This document shows positions 19,029 to 27,857 of a DNA stretch of 64,000 nt, piece after piece (within the stretch, counting starts at the first letter, position 1; each line of letters begins with the position of its first letter). Origin of the DNA: Veillonellaceae bacterium DNF00626 (GTDB lineage: Bacteria; Bacillota; Negativicutes; Veillonellales; Dialisteraceae); NCBI GenBank assembly GCA_001553355.1, contig KQ960822.1:1-64000 (forward strand), in the 5' to 3' direction. A program made the position numbers and the translations under genes. Under the pieces are notes generated by a model. It worked only from the letters and a program-made list of their open reading frames with translations, made no database searches and was not told the origin of the DNA.

Positions 19029-20612
19029 TTATTTTGCATAATCGGTGGCTCGGGTTTCACGAATAACGATTACCTTTACCTGACCGGGATATTGCAATTC
19101 TTTTTCTATTTGCTGCGCGATATCATGGGATAAAAGTGTAGCCTGATCTTCATTCACTTTATCAGGTTTTACAATCACTCTTAACTCACGTCCTGCTTGA
19201 ATAGCGTAACAATTAGCTACGCCGGGATAGGACTTCGCAATGTCTTCTAATTTTGTCAGCCGCTTAATATAGTTTTCCAGTGTTTCACGACGAGCACCGG
19301 GTCTGGCTGCCGATACGGCATCCGCTGCTGCCACTAAAACAGCTTCTACACAAGTAGCTTCTGTATCACCATGGTGGGATGCGATAGCATTCACCACTTG
19401 CCATGGTTCGCGATATTTTTCTGCTATTTCTACACCTAATTCTACGTGCGTACCTTCTTGCTCTCTGTCTAAGGCTTTACCTACATCATGAAGTAAGCCC
19501 CCACGTTTTGCAATATCTACATTGGCCCCCACTTCACCGGCTAAAATCCCGGCAAAATATGATGTGTCAATACAGTGTTGCAATACATTTTGCCCATAAC
19601 TGGTTCTATATTTCAATCGTCCAAGAACTTTAATCAATTCCGGATGCATACCGCGAATACCGCAACGAAGCACTGCTTCTTCACCGGCTTCACGAATGGT
19701 TTTATCCACATCTTTTCTTGTCTTTTCCACCACTTCTTCAATTCTTGCCGGATGGATACGACCATCTTTGACTAAATTTTCCAAAGCCAATCGAGCAATC
19801 TCTCGACGAACAGGATCATAACAAGATAAAATAACCGCTTCCGGCGTGTCATCAATGATTAAATCTACACCGGTTAATGTTTCAATAGCACGAATATTTC
19901 GTCCTTCACGACCGATAATACGCCCTTTCATTTCTTCCGTGGGCAAAGATACGACAGATACCGTTGTTTCAGATACTACATCGGCAGCACTTCGCTGAAT
20001 CGTAGTGGCCAAAATAGCACGAGCCTTATCCTCTGCAGTCACCTTGATTTCTTCTTCTGCTTCTCTAATGCGAATAGCCTTTTCATGCGTCAATTCCTCA
20101 TCTACACGTGCCAAAATCATTTCTTTTGCCTTTTCTCGTGTGAGCTGTGAAATTTCTTCCAACTTAGCATGTTGTTCCACATAAAGCACTTCCAATTTAT
20201 CTTTTTGTGCTTTCAGATTTTCTTCTCTTTCTACTAATGTCGATTCTCTTTGTTCCAGATTATCGCTTCTCTGATCTAAATTACTTTCTTTTTGTACGAG
20301 ACGCTGTTCATATTTTTGTAATTCATCTCGGCGTTCTCTGTTTTCATGTTCTACATCTTCACGTAATTTATGAATTTCTTCTCGCGTTTGCACCAAAGTT
20401 TCTTTACGAAGCGTTTCTATTTCACGCATAGCACTATCTCGAGATGTTTTTGCTTCTTCATAAATCTGCTTCGCTTTTTCTTCTGCAGAACCAATGGCTG
20501 CTTCCGCCATACGTTTCCGTAATAAATATCCAACACCTGCACCAATCGCTAATGCGACAATGCAAGATACAATAATATAAAGTAATAAACTCTCTTTCTC
20601 CAAATAGTTCAC
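19029..20612 (-). CDS. rny: Ribonuclease Y
   Basis: RNase Y is the membrane-anchored endoribonuclease that starts bulk mRNA decay in many Firmicutes. The 527 residues show an N-terminal transmembrane helix (about 9-30), a long charged coiled coil (about 35-190), a KH domain with [15 protein letters not shown] (about 230-245), and an HD domain with the metal motif [10 protein letters not shown] near residue 352. ATG with GAGGTGAAC upstream. It is a single-gene unit whose transcript begins with a terminator-like hairpin (see 20659-20707). Confidence 0.97.
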   Translation of the reverse strand: MNYLEKESLLLYIIVSCIVALAIGAGVGYLLRKRMAEAAIGSAEEKAKQIYEEAKTSRDSAMREIETLRKETLVQTREEIHKLREDVEHENRERRDELQKYEQRLVQKESNLDQRSDNLEQRESTLVEREENLKAQKDKLEVLYVEQHAKLEEISQLTREKAKEMILARVDEELTHEKAIRIREAEEEIKVTAEDKARAILATTIQRSAADVVSETTVSVVSLPTEEMKGRIIGREGRNIRAIETLTGVDLIIDDTPEAVILSCYDPVRREIARLALENLVKDGRIHPARIEEVVEKTRKDVDKTIREAGEEAVLRCGIRGMHPELIKVLGRLKYRTSYGQNVLQHCIDTSYFAGILAGEVGANVDIAKRGGLLHDVGKALDREQEGTHVELGVEIAEKYREPWQVVNAIASHHGDTEATCVEAVLVAAADAVSAARPGARRETLENYIKRLTKLEDIAKSYPGVANCYAIQAGRELRVIVKPDKVNEDQATLLSHDIAQQIEKELQYPGQVKVIVIRETRATDYAK

Positions 20613-20658
20613 CTCTTTTCTTTTTTTATTTTTGTAGTTTCAAATTGAAATTAACATT

Positions 20659-20707
20659 AAAAAATGCAACCTTCAGATTGTCCGGAAAAGCACAATCTTT
20701 CGATTGC
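20659..20707 (-). promoter_or_regulatory. 5'-terminal hairpin with T-run in the rny leader
   Basis: The expected rny transcript starts at about 20709 and folds at once: GCAATC-GAA-AGATTGT, a loop of 10 bases, then ACAATCT-GAA-GGTTGC and ATTTTTT. Two stems of 6 and 7 bp flank a symmetrical GAA/GAA internal loop. This is the form of an intrinsic terminator, about 45 bases before the start codon, so it may attenuate rny or protect or regulate its 5' end. Confidence 0.6.
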
Positions 20708-20715
20708 CTATTTTA

Positions 20716-20744
20716 ATTTTAAAATTTTTACATTTTATTGTCAA
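20716..20744 (-). promoter_or_regulatory. rny promoter
   Basis: TTGACA (20739-20744), a 17-base spacer and TAAAAT (20716-20721) on the minus strand. Transcription would start immediately in front of the leader hairpin. Confidence 0.8.
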
Positions 20745-20925
20745 GACAAACATGGTGAAAATAACGATAAAATCTATACTTTATCACACTTTACCTACCC
20801 ACTCGCAAAACATAATTATTATCAGCATTATATCTTTTTGCGTTTTTATTGATTATTTTTCGCCAAAAAACGATGCTCATCAATTAAGCTGCTATTTGCT
20901 TACTTAAGCAAAAGCACATTTATCA
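20745..20925. other. AT-rich spacer upstream of rny
   Basis: With the rny leader this makes a gene-free stretch of about 310 bases. Apart from the promoter and leader hairpin I see no further genes or clear signals. Confidence 0.4.
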
Positions 20926-21225
20926 TTAATTCCGACCGCCGCCTGCCATAGACCACACAAGCAAAGCGCCCACTGCAATCCACGACATACCTGTGGACAA
21001 AATATTTAAATCAGCCAACACATTGATAATGGTTAGACCACCCATAAATAACATATTCGCACGAAAATCATCTGAACGATCATGTTTAAGAATAAAACCC
21101 GCTATTATAAAGATTAAAAGATTAACAATAAATACTGCCTCTACATAATATAACAATGGTGTCAATTGAATGATAAAACTACCTAAAAACATAAGTAGCA
21201 TGATATAAATCCAAACGTTCATCAT
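20926..21225 (-). CDS. Small membrane protein of unknown function
   Basis: I do not recognise this 99-residue protein. It has about four closely spaced hydrophobic helices (about 5-22, 26-48, 57-73, 78-94) separated by a short charged loop (KHDRSDDFRAN). Its ATG overlaps the stop of the metallo-beta-lactamase-fold gene (ATGATGA), so the two form an operon and may act together. Confidence 0.7.
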   Translation of the reverse strand: MMNVWIYIMLLMFLGSFIIQLTPLLYYVEAVFIVNLLIFIIAGFILKHDRSDDFRANMLFMGGLTIINVLADLNILSTGMSWIAVGALLVWSMAGGGRN

Positions 21226-21923
21226 AAACCTTCCTTTTCTTCACCGTATTCTGCGGGTATCCATATATTCACATGGGGAAATCTAAAACGAAATTCGTAA
21301 GATGGTATCCATTTTCTACCGTTGGCATGCATAGGCACTAATAGACCTGTGACATTTATCCGTTCCAAAAAATTCCTCACGCCCCACTCCCGTGCCATTT
21401 CTTGCCGGGCATCCACAGGGAAAAAGGCTATTTCTACATTCTTTTCTTTGATTTCTTCTATTTTTTTGAAATATGACTCACTTGCCATTCTATTTTCTTC
21501 ATCGGATTCACCGGCCCAATGCCACCAATTTAAATCACCGGCATGGAAAATAGTATGATTATCTACTGTCACATAAAAGGAACCTCCTACATCTGTAGAG
21601 TCATACATAATCACTTCTATATCATCTATATACTGCTTATCTCCCGGTTTCATCCTCATTATTTTATTTTTATTTTGCAATATTAAGTCACAGTCTTCAT
21701 GAATAATATATCGATTCACTCTATTTTCAAATTGATTGATATGAGGATTAAAATGATCCCAATGGTTATGGCTGACAAAAAAATAAATCTTTTTCTGACT
21801 TTGCTTTATCATTTCTTCCACCTTTGCCTTTGGATCTTGATGATAGTCAAAAATCACTATATTATTTTCCGTCTCACACATAAATCCACTATGCTCGAGA
21901 TAAGTAATTTTCATTCGTTCCAT
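21222..21923 (-). CDS. Metallo-beta-lactamase-fold hydrolase
   Basis: A 233-residue MBL-fold protein, probably a cytoplasmic metal-dependent hydrolase. The dinuclear metal motif HNHWDH (H52, H54, D56, H57) follows FFVS; another ligand motif IFHAGDLNWWHW (about 133-144) supplies further His and Asp, and VPMHANG lies near the end. The resemblance is to the L-ascorbate-6-phosphate-lactonase/UlaG-like group of small MBL proteins, but the substrate is unknown. ATG with AAAGGAG upstream. Co-transcribed with the following small membrane protein. Confidence 0.85.
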   Translation of the reverse strand: MERMKITYLEHSGFMCETENNIVIFDYHQDPKAKVEEMIKQSQKKIYFFVSHNHWDHFNPHINQFENRVNRYIIHEDCDLILQNKNKIMRMKPGDKQYIDDIEVIMYDSTDVGGSFYVTVDNHTIFHAGDLNWWHWAGESDEENRMASESYFKKIEEIKEKNVEIAFFPVDARQEMAREWGVRNFLERINVTGLLVPMHANGRKWIPSYEFRFRFPHVNIWIPAEYGEEKEGL

Positions 21924-22134
21924 AAAACTCTCCTTTCATAGAACTTCCGTTTCATTCAGAATTTTTTTATAATGCTATAAATTTTTACTACGATGTATAT
22001 TTCATGTAAATAGCGTATAATAACTTTAATGGATTCGGATGTAACAAGTGTCAAGAACTGACATCTTGTTATTTCTCTCTTTATCCTACCACGGAAGATT
22101 AAAGAAATCATCTTATTTTCGCAGGGAAAAAATA

Positions 22135-22392
22135 ATGGTCACACATGATAAAGTAAAAGAAACTTTTCAAATTTCACAAAAAGAAGGTATTTCTTATCTA
22201 ACGTACCACATTTCGAATCATATTTTGACAGTATATCACACCGTAGTGCCTCAAGAACTACGAGGCCGAGGGTTGGCAGCCAAATTAGCTGAAGCAGTTT
22301 ATGCGTGGACAAAAGAGAAAAATTATACGATTCACTCTGAATGTTCCTACATGAGCGCATGGCTAAAACACCATGAAAATCAAAAATCTTAA
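22135..22392 (+). CDS. Small GNAT-type N-acetyltransferase
   Basis: An 85-residue GCN5-related acetyltransferase of the short YjdJ-like type. The acetyl-CoA-binding motif is visible as VPQELRGRGLAAKLAEAV (about 41-58). The start is ATG 22135 with AGGGA before it; the longer frame back to 22048 lacks an RBS and its extra residues do not look like this family. First of two plus-strand genes; the HD-GYP gene follows 36 bases later. The acetylated substrate is unknown. Confidence 0.8.
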   Translation: MVTHDKVKETFQISQKEGISYLTYHISNHILTVYHTVVPQELRGRGLAAKLAEAVYAWTKEKNYTIHSECSYMSAWLKHHENQKS

Positions 22393-22428
22393 ATTTTGTA
22401 ATTGTTTTATGATAATAGGAATTTGCGT

Positions 22429-23040
22429 ATGTATCACTCATCTTTATTTCAGGCTGAAAATTTAGCATCTCGAGGAAAAAATAACATTGAACAAGTAACA
22501 TCATATTTCTTAGATTTGATGTATTTAAAATCTACCGCTTTATATGATCATGCTATCCGTGTATCCAATTCATCGGCTGCCACGGCAGTTAATATGCATT
22601 TATCATCTAATGACGTAGAGCTTATTCGCTATGCAGGATTGTTACACGATATAGGTCTGCTTTGCATTCCTAATCAGATTTTAGACAAGCATCCTTTTTT
22701 GTCCCGTCGTGAATTATCTTTGTATAAGAAACATCCTGAATTAGGGGCAAACATGTTGGAATCCTGTGCGAGTTGTCAAGACTTACTTCCCCTTATCCGA
22801 TTTCATCATGAAAAATGGGATGGCTCAGGATATCCAAAACATTTGAAAAAGGTAAACATCCCTTTGGGTGCACGTATCATTGCTTTGGCGTCCTATTACG
22901 ACAATGTCATTTATTCTTCTCCGGATTTTGAAAATAAAACAAAAGCGGAAGTCAGCCGTGATGTTTTTAGCGGTTCGGGCATTCTTTTCGATCCGGATGT
23001 AACCAATGTCTTTTTGAAGGTCATTTTACACCACAAATAA
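22429..23040 (+). CDS. HD-GYP domain protein
   Basis: A 203-residue HD-GYP phosphohydrolase, the family that degrades cyclic di-GMP. The conserved residues are present: His41, the HD pair 73-74 in LLHDIG, the KHPELG motif near 101-106, and HHEKWDGSGYP at 126-136, which contains the GYP signature. There is no receiver, PAS or membrane domain, so input would come from partners or the short N-terminal helix. The start is ATG 22429 with AGGA eight bases upstream; a TTG nine codons earlier is weaker. No GGDEF protein is encoded in the window. Confidence 0.85.
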   Translation: MYHSSLFQAENLASRGKNNIEQVTSYFLDLMYLKSTALYDHAIRVSNSSAATAVNMHLSSNDVELIRYAGLLHDIGLLCIPNQILDKHPFLSRRELSLYKKHPELGANMLESCASCQDLLPLIRFHHEKWDGSGYPKHLKKVNIPLGARIIALASYYDNVIYSSPDFENKTKAEVSRDVFSGSGILFDPDVTNVFLKVILHHK

Positions 23041-23050
23041 AAAACATAAC

Positions 23051-23099
23051 AAAAAAGCATTCATAACGGGTAATTTCTACTTGTTGTGAATGCTTTTTT
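23051..23099 (+). terminator. Convergent bidirectional terminator
   Basis: An 11-bp stem (GCATTCATAAC / GTTGTGAATGC, one U-G pair) flanked by A6 and T6. It lies between the plus-strand HD-GYP gene and the minus-strand comFC and can serve both. Confidence 0.88.
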
Positions 23100-23106
23100 G
23101 TTGGTA

Positions 23107-23754
23107 TCAAGATGCTCCGCTGGCCAAGGATAACCCGACAACGGTTGTAGCGCCATTTCGCTTCAATTCATGAGCTGCTACATTCATCGTTGCTCCTGTC
23201 GTGTATACATCATCAATAAGCAAAACGGATTTCCCTTCTATTTTTATGCCGTGATTAACATGAAAAACACCACGCATATTTTCATAACGTTCATCTTTAG
23301 AAAGTAAAGACTGCGTTTCTGTATTTCTTGTCCTCACTAATCCATCGGAAATATATTTTTTCCCCATCTTTTCCAACCATTCTTGAAATATCAAATCTGT
23401 TTGATTATATCCTCTTTGTTGGAAACGTTTCTTCGCTAAAGGTATCGGAATCGCAATGGAACATGACTCAAGGCGATTCCACCAAGGAAAATCCGATAAT
23501 AACTCAGGAAATACATACCGCCTGTCTGATCGTCCATTATATTTAAGTTGGATAATTACTTTTCGAATGCCTTCTACGTAATTGCACAAGGTATAACAAC
23601 CGGATAAATCTTTTGTCTGCGACATTTGTATCATCCGCGGATTCCAAAATTTTTTTAAGCAACTTTGGCACCAATATGTATCATTTAATTCCTTTCCGCA
23701 ATTGACGCATACTTTCGGATAAATCAAATCCAAGAAAAATGTCCAAAATTTCAT
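23107..23754 (-). CDS. comFC: ComFC-like phosphoribosyltransferase-fold protein
   Basis: ComF family protein linked to uptake of transforming DNA. The 215 residues have an N-terminal zinc-ribbon (CVNCGKEL and CQSCLKKF, about 16-36) and a C-terminal phosphoribosyltransferase fold with the PRPP-loop motif VLLIDDVYTTGATM (about 178-191). The ATG overlaps the recD2 stop (TAATG), so it is the last gene of the long operon. A biochemical reaction has not been established for the family. Confidence 0.9.
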   Translation of the reverse strand: MKFWTFFLDLIYPKVCVNCGKELNDTYWCQSCLKKFWNPRMIQMSQTKDLSGCYTLCNYVEGIRKVIIQLKYNGRSDRRYVFPELLSDFPWWNRLESCSIAIPIPLAKKRFQQRGYNQTDLIFQEWLEKMGKKYISDGLVRTRNTETQSLLSKDERYENMRGVFHVNHGIKIEGKSVLLIDDVYTTGATMNVAAHELKRNGATTVVGLSLASGAS

Positions 23755-25883
23755 TATCGAGCCTCATTTTTCAAAAATGGCAGAAATAGACTGTACCGTT
23801 TATTACTTTGATAATTAGAAATAGCTCTTGTTAAGGCTTTTTCTGTTGTAACTAATATCGTATTTTTCTTTGCCCGAGTCACCCCGGTGTAAAGTAAATT
23901 TCTTTGCAACATAATGAATTGGGAGGGCCTCAAAACGAAAATAACCGTATCGTATTCGCTCCCCTGACTTTTATGAACTGTTACCACATACGCTAATTGT
24001 AAATTATTTCTTTCTGCTCCTTCATAAACGATTTCTCTATCCAAAAATCTCACGAAAACTCGTTGATCGGTCACTGCCCAAACAATACCCATGTCACCAT
24101 TATAAACACCTTTATCATAGTCGTTGACGCTTTGCATGACTTTGTCACCCACCATGAATTTCCCTCGTTCTTGTAAATTGTCCCCCTGTGCTATTTCTTG
24201 TATCGCTTCATTTAACCGGCTCACGCCGCAAGCACCCTTGTACATGGGAGATAATACTTGAATATTCATTTTATTTTCATCATTCACGTATTCCACATCT
24301 TTGCAAATACGAAGTACCGTTTGATAAGCTTCTTCATCATCTTCTACATAAAAAACGCTAAATTCTCCATCCTCATCAGGCACACATGATTCTCCATCAC
24401 GTATGCGTATCGCATTTTCAATAATAGCGCTTCCCTCTTTTTGTCGAAAAACATGCTTCAATGTCACCACCGGCACATCTCCCCAAGCAATTAAATCTTT
24501 GAGTGGCGTCCCGGGGCCTACCGGAGGTAATTGATCTACATCACCCACTAAAATAAGCCGTGCGTCTTCCTTTAGCGCACAAAGCAAGTGATAAAACAAA
24601 GCTATATCAATCATAGATGCTTCATCTACGATAATCACATCTTCATCTAATGGCGATGATTCATTTTTATCAAAATAGGTCGTTCCTCGTTTCGTCATAG
24701 CTGCTTCTAATCCCTTATGAATAGTATCAGCTTCTCTACCGCCGGAAATAGCCAGACGCTTCGCTGCTCGTCCGGTCGGTGCCATAAGTTTAACTTCCTT
24801 TCCATTCTGCTCCATGGCACTGATGATGGCTCTAATTAATGTAGTTTTCCCTGTTCCGGGGCCACCGGTAATCACCATGACTTTTGACTCCAATGCTGTC
24901 TTCACCGCCGCCTTTTGTTCCGGTGCTAAAGTCATGTTATTTTCTTTCTCGAAATGTTCAACAGCTAATTTCACCGAAGATAACGGTTCCATATCCAACA
25001 TATCTTTAATGCGCCATGCCGATTCAGTTTCCGCTTCAAATAAATAGGGCAAATATACATAAGTTTGATTTTCATACACTGCAGAGGGAATTTCTCCCGA
25101 CTCTACACCCTTTTCCCCAATATCTCGCACTCTTTCTCCATCAAGTCCCAAAAGTTTTGCAGCCGCTTCATATACTTTTTCTGCCGGTCCGCAAGTATGT
25201 CCATTAGCAATAACCGTAGTTAATATATAAAATATACCCTGCACAATTCTTTCTTCATTATCAATAGAAATCCCCTTAGCTAAAGCCATTTTGTCTACAT
25301 TTTTAAATCCAAGGCCCATAATTTCCGCTACCATACGATAGGGATCTTCTTCCAATACTTCATTCACATGCTTACCATAAGCCTGCTTAATCAACGCTGC
25401 ATACTTCTCATGAATGCCAAGAGATTGAAGAAAGAAAACCAATTCTTGCATATCTCCTATTCTGCCGTAAGATTCCTTAATTTTCTCTAAAGTTTTTCTT
25501 CCAACCCCCGGTATTTCCATCAAGCGCTCTATCTGTTGCTCAAAAACATGTAATGTGTCATTGCCAAAATAATCTACTATTTTTCTCGCCATAGACGCCC
25601 CGATACCACTAATCATTCCTGACGCCAAAAAATGGTAAATCTCTTCACTTTTTTCGGGCTTCACCGTTTGTATGATGTCCGCCTTAAATTGCATACCAAA
25701 ACGAGGATGCGTCACGCGACATCCTCGAATCATTATTTGTTCACCTATATAGGGAATATGTCCTGTTCCTGTGACAGTAATCGATTCATGCAGTTCTGAT
25801 ATTTCCATCCGAAATACAGAGTACGCCGTACTCTCGTTGACAAAAATAATATGTTTGACAACTCCCTGCCACTCTTCTGTCAT
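23754..25883 (-). CDS. recD2: RecD2-type ATP-dependent DNA helicase
   Basis: A superfamily 1B 5'-3' helicase of the RecD2 group, which acts in DNA repair without RecBC. The 709 residues have the N-terminal OB region (about 1-75), helix-hairpin-helix elements with SGIGASMARKI and IPGVGRKTLEKI (about 90-140), then the RecA-like core with Walker A GGPGTGKT (340-347), a DEAS-type motif II (VIIVDEASMID) and the C-terminal motif YVVTVHKSQGSEY. ATG with TAGGAG upstream. Between a 70-residue unknown protein and comFC. Confidence 0.94.
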   Translation of the reverse strand: MTEEWQGVVKHIIFVNESTAYSVFRMEISELHESITVTGTGHIPYIGEQIMIRGCRVTHPRFGMQFKADIIQTVKPEKSEEIYHFLASGMISGIGASMARKIVDYFGNDTLHVFEQQIERLMEIPGVGRKTLEKIKESYGRIGDMQELVFFLQSLGIHEKYAALIKQAYGKHVNEVLEEDPYRMVAEIMGLGFKNVDKMALAKGISIDNEERIVQGIFYILTTVIANGHTCGPAEKVYEAAAKLLGLDGERVRDIGEKGVESGEIPSAVYENQTYVYLPYLFEAETESAWRIKDMLDMEPLSSVKLAVEHFEKENNMTLAPEQKAAVKTALESKVMVITGGPGTGKTTLIRAIISAMEQNGKEVKLMAPTGRAAKRLAISGGREADTIHKGLEAAMTKRGTTYFDKNESSPLDEDVIIVDEASMIDIALFYHLLCALKEDARLILVGDVDQLPPVGPGTPLKDLIAWGDVPVVTLKHVFRQKEGSAIIENAIRIRDGESCVPDEDGEFSVFYVEDDEEAYQTVLRICKDVEYVNDENKMNIQVLSPMYKGACGVSRLNEAIQEIAQGDNLQERGKFMVGDKVMQSVNDYDKGVYNGDMGIVWAVTDQRVFVRFLDREIVYEGAERNNLQLAYVVTVHKSQGSEYDTVIFVLRPSQFIMLQRNLLYTGVTRAKKNTILVTTEKALTRAISNYQSNKRYSLFLPFLKNEAR

Positions 25884-25902
25884 AACGTTCTCCTAAGAAA
25901 TA

Positions 25903-26115
25903 TTATTTTCTCTTTCTCATTTTTTCTATCAGTTCATTCTTTTTGTATTGAAATGAAGAAAATAATAACTTCCATTTCTTTTCATACGCCGTATCAAAAA
26001 GCGGTGTCACTTCACGCTGTTTCAATTCCGGCATTATTTTCACAAACATCATATAATCTTTTTCTTGATTTTTCTTATACAAATGCTGCCATTGTTCTAA
26101 CTCTACCGGTACCAT
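25903..26115 (-). CDS. Small hypothetical protein between proS and recD2
   Basis: I do not recognise this 70-residue, strongly basic protein. It begins MVPVELEQWQHLYKK and ends in a Lys/Arg-rich stretch (KNELIEKMRKRK), with no membrane segment. The start chosen is ATG 26115, twelve bases after the proS stop, with AAGGGA before it; the longer frame would overlap proS by 55 bases. Its position inside the operon and good RBS suggest it is translated. Confidence 0.6.
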   Translation of the reverse strand: MVPVELEQWQHLYKKNQEKDYMMFVKIMPELKQREVTPLFDTAYEKKWKLLFSSFQYKKNELIEKMRKRK

Positions 26116-26126
26116 CGCTATTTCCC

Positions 26127-27857
26127 TTATAAATTCTTTTCGTGAAATTCTTGAAGCAACGATTTCACTTTTTCTTGACAATCCTCTTTTGCTACCTCGA
26201 TAACTTCCCCTGTGCGACGCAATTTAATTTCCACCACACCGCTTTCTTTCCATTTCTTACCTACGGTCACGCGTAAAGGATAACCAATTAAATCTGCATC
26301 TTTGAATTTAATTCCTGCTCTTTCATTACGATCATCTAAAACGACATTATCCGCATTATCTTGCAATGCTTCATAAAGTTCACCGGCTACTGCCATGACT
26401 TCTTCATCTTTATTATTTGCCGGAACGATAACCACTTCATATGGCGCAATAGCCACAGGCCAAATGATACCGTCATCATCATGATTCTGTTCAATTGACG
26501 CTGCTATCGTACGAGTCACGCCTATTCCATAACAGCCCATCACCATGGGATGACTTTTTCCTGTATTATCCAAATACGTACATCCTAATTTTTCACTATA
26601 TTTTGTACCTAATTTAAATACCTGCCCTACTTCAATTCCTTTTTTCAGATGAATAATACCGCCACATTTCGGACATACATCATTTTGATCAATAATCCGA
26701 ATAGTTTCTACACGAACATCTCCAAAATCTCTCTTTGGATTGACATGAATATAATGCGTATCCGGTGCATTACCACCGCAGCAAGCATCTTCCATAGACA
26801 TAACCGTCGTATCTACGATAATATCCAATTTTTCATTCCGCGCTAATCCCACCGGACTGATATAACCACCAACAAGTCCTACGCTTTCCAAATCCTCTCC
26901 GGTTGCCATGGAAATATCAACAGCAGCATATAAATTTTGTAAACGCACTTCATTGACTTCATGATCGCCTCGAACTAATGCCAATACGATCTTATCATCT
27001 AATTTATACACAACAGCCTTTATGGATTGCTCAACCGGTATATGTAAAAAGTCACACACAGCCTCTATCGTAGATTTATCCGGCGTAGCCACACATTCTT
27101 TTTCTTTATCGGACTTAATATTTCCTTTTATTTCATTAGGTAATACAGCTTCTACATTAGCGGCAAAATCACAATTTTCACAATACACAATATCTGCTTC
27201 TCCCGAATCGGCAATAACCTCAAACTCATGGGACCCGCTTCCTCCAATAGCACCGGAGTCGGCAAGCACCTGTCTGAAATGCAAACCGCAACGAGTAAAT
27301 ATACGAGTATAGGCATCATACATTAACTGATACTGCTTCTCCAAACCGGCTTCGTCTATATCAAATGTATAAGCATCTTTCATAATAAATTCTCGGCTTC
27401 TCATTAATCCAAAACGAGGTCTTTTTTCATCGCGATATTTATTTTGCATTTGAAAAACTGAAACCGGGAGTTGTTTATAAGAAGAAATATCCAAATGCAC
27501 CAATGTTGTCACCATTTCTTCATGCGTCGGGCCCAAACAATATTCATGGTCATGGCGATCTTTCAGCCTAAACATCTCTTGCCCATATACATCCCAACGA
27601 CCTGATTGTTGCCAAATTTCTGCCGGTTGCACAATCGGCATTAATATTTCCTGACACTCGATGGCTGCCATTTCTTCTCTAATAATAGTTTCTAATTTAT
27701 AAATCGAACGAAAAGCCAGCGGCAAAAAGGTATATAATCCATTGGCTAATTTTCTCATCATGCCTGCCTTCAACATGTACTGATGACTTTTCACCACTGC
27801 ATCAGCAGGAATTTCTCTCAACGTAGGACTGTACAATTTAGATGCTAACATTTTCAT
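26127..27857 (-). CDS. proS: Prolyl-tRNA synthetase
   Basis: Class II synthetase that charges tRNA-Pro. The 576 residues fit the bacterial type with the YbaK-like INS editing domain inserted between motifs 2 and 3 (about 230-385, removing mischarged Ala-tRNA), followed by the anticodon-binding domain (about 470-570). Motif 2 (PRFGLMRSREFIMKDAY) and motif 3 (VMGCYGIGVTRTIAA) are clear. Its ATG overlaps the ispG stop (ATGA). ispG-proS linkage is common in Firmicutes. Confidence 0.97.
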   Translation of the reverse strand: MKMLASKLYSPTLREIPADAVVKSHQYMLKAGMMRKLANGLYTFLPLAFRSIYKLETIIREEMAAIECQEILMPIVQPAEIWQQSGRWDVYGQEMFRLKDRHDHEYCLGPTHEEMVTTLVHLDISSYKQLPVSVFQMQNKYRDEKRPRFGLMRSREFIMKDAYTFDIDEAGLEKQYQLMYDAYTRIFTRCGLHFRQVLADSGAIGGSGSHEFEVIADSGEADIVYCENCDFAANVEAVLPNEIKGNIKSDKEKECVATPDKSTIEAVCDFLHIPVEQSIKAVVYKLDDKIVLALVRGDHEVNEVRLQNLYAAVDISMATGEDLESVGLVGGYISPVGLARNEKLDIIVDTTVMSMEDACCGGNAPDTHYIHVNPKRDFGDVRVETIRIIDQNDVCPKCGGIIHLKKGIEVGQVFKLGTKYSEKLGCTYLDNTGKSHPMVMGCYGIGVTRTIAASIEQNHDDDGIIWPVAIAPYEVVIVPANNKDEEVMAVAGELYEALQDNADNVVLDDRNERAGIKFKDADLIGYPLRVTVGKKWKESGVVEIKLRRTGEVIEVAKEDCQEKVKSLLQEFHEKNL

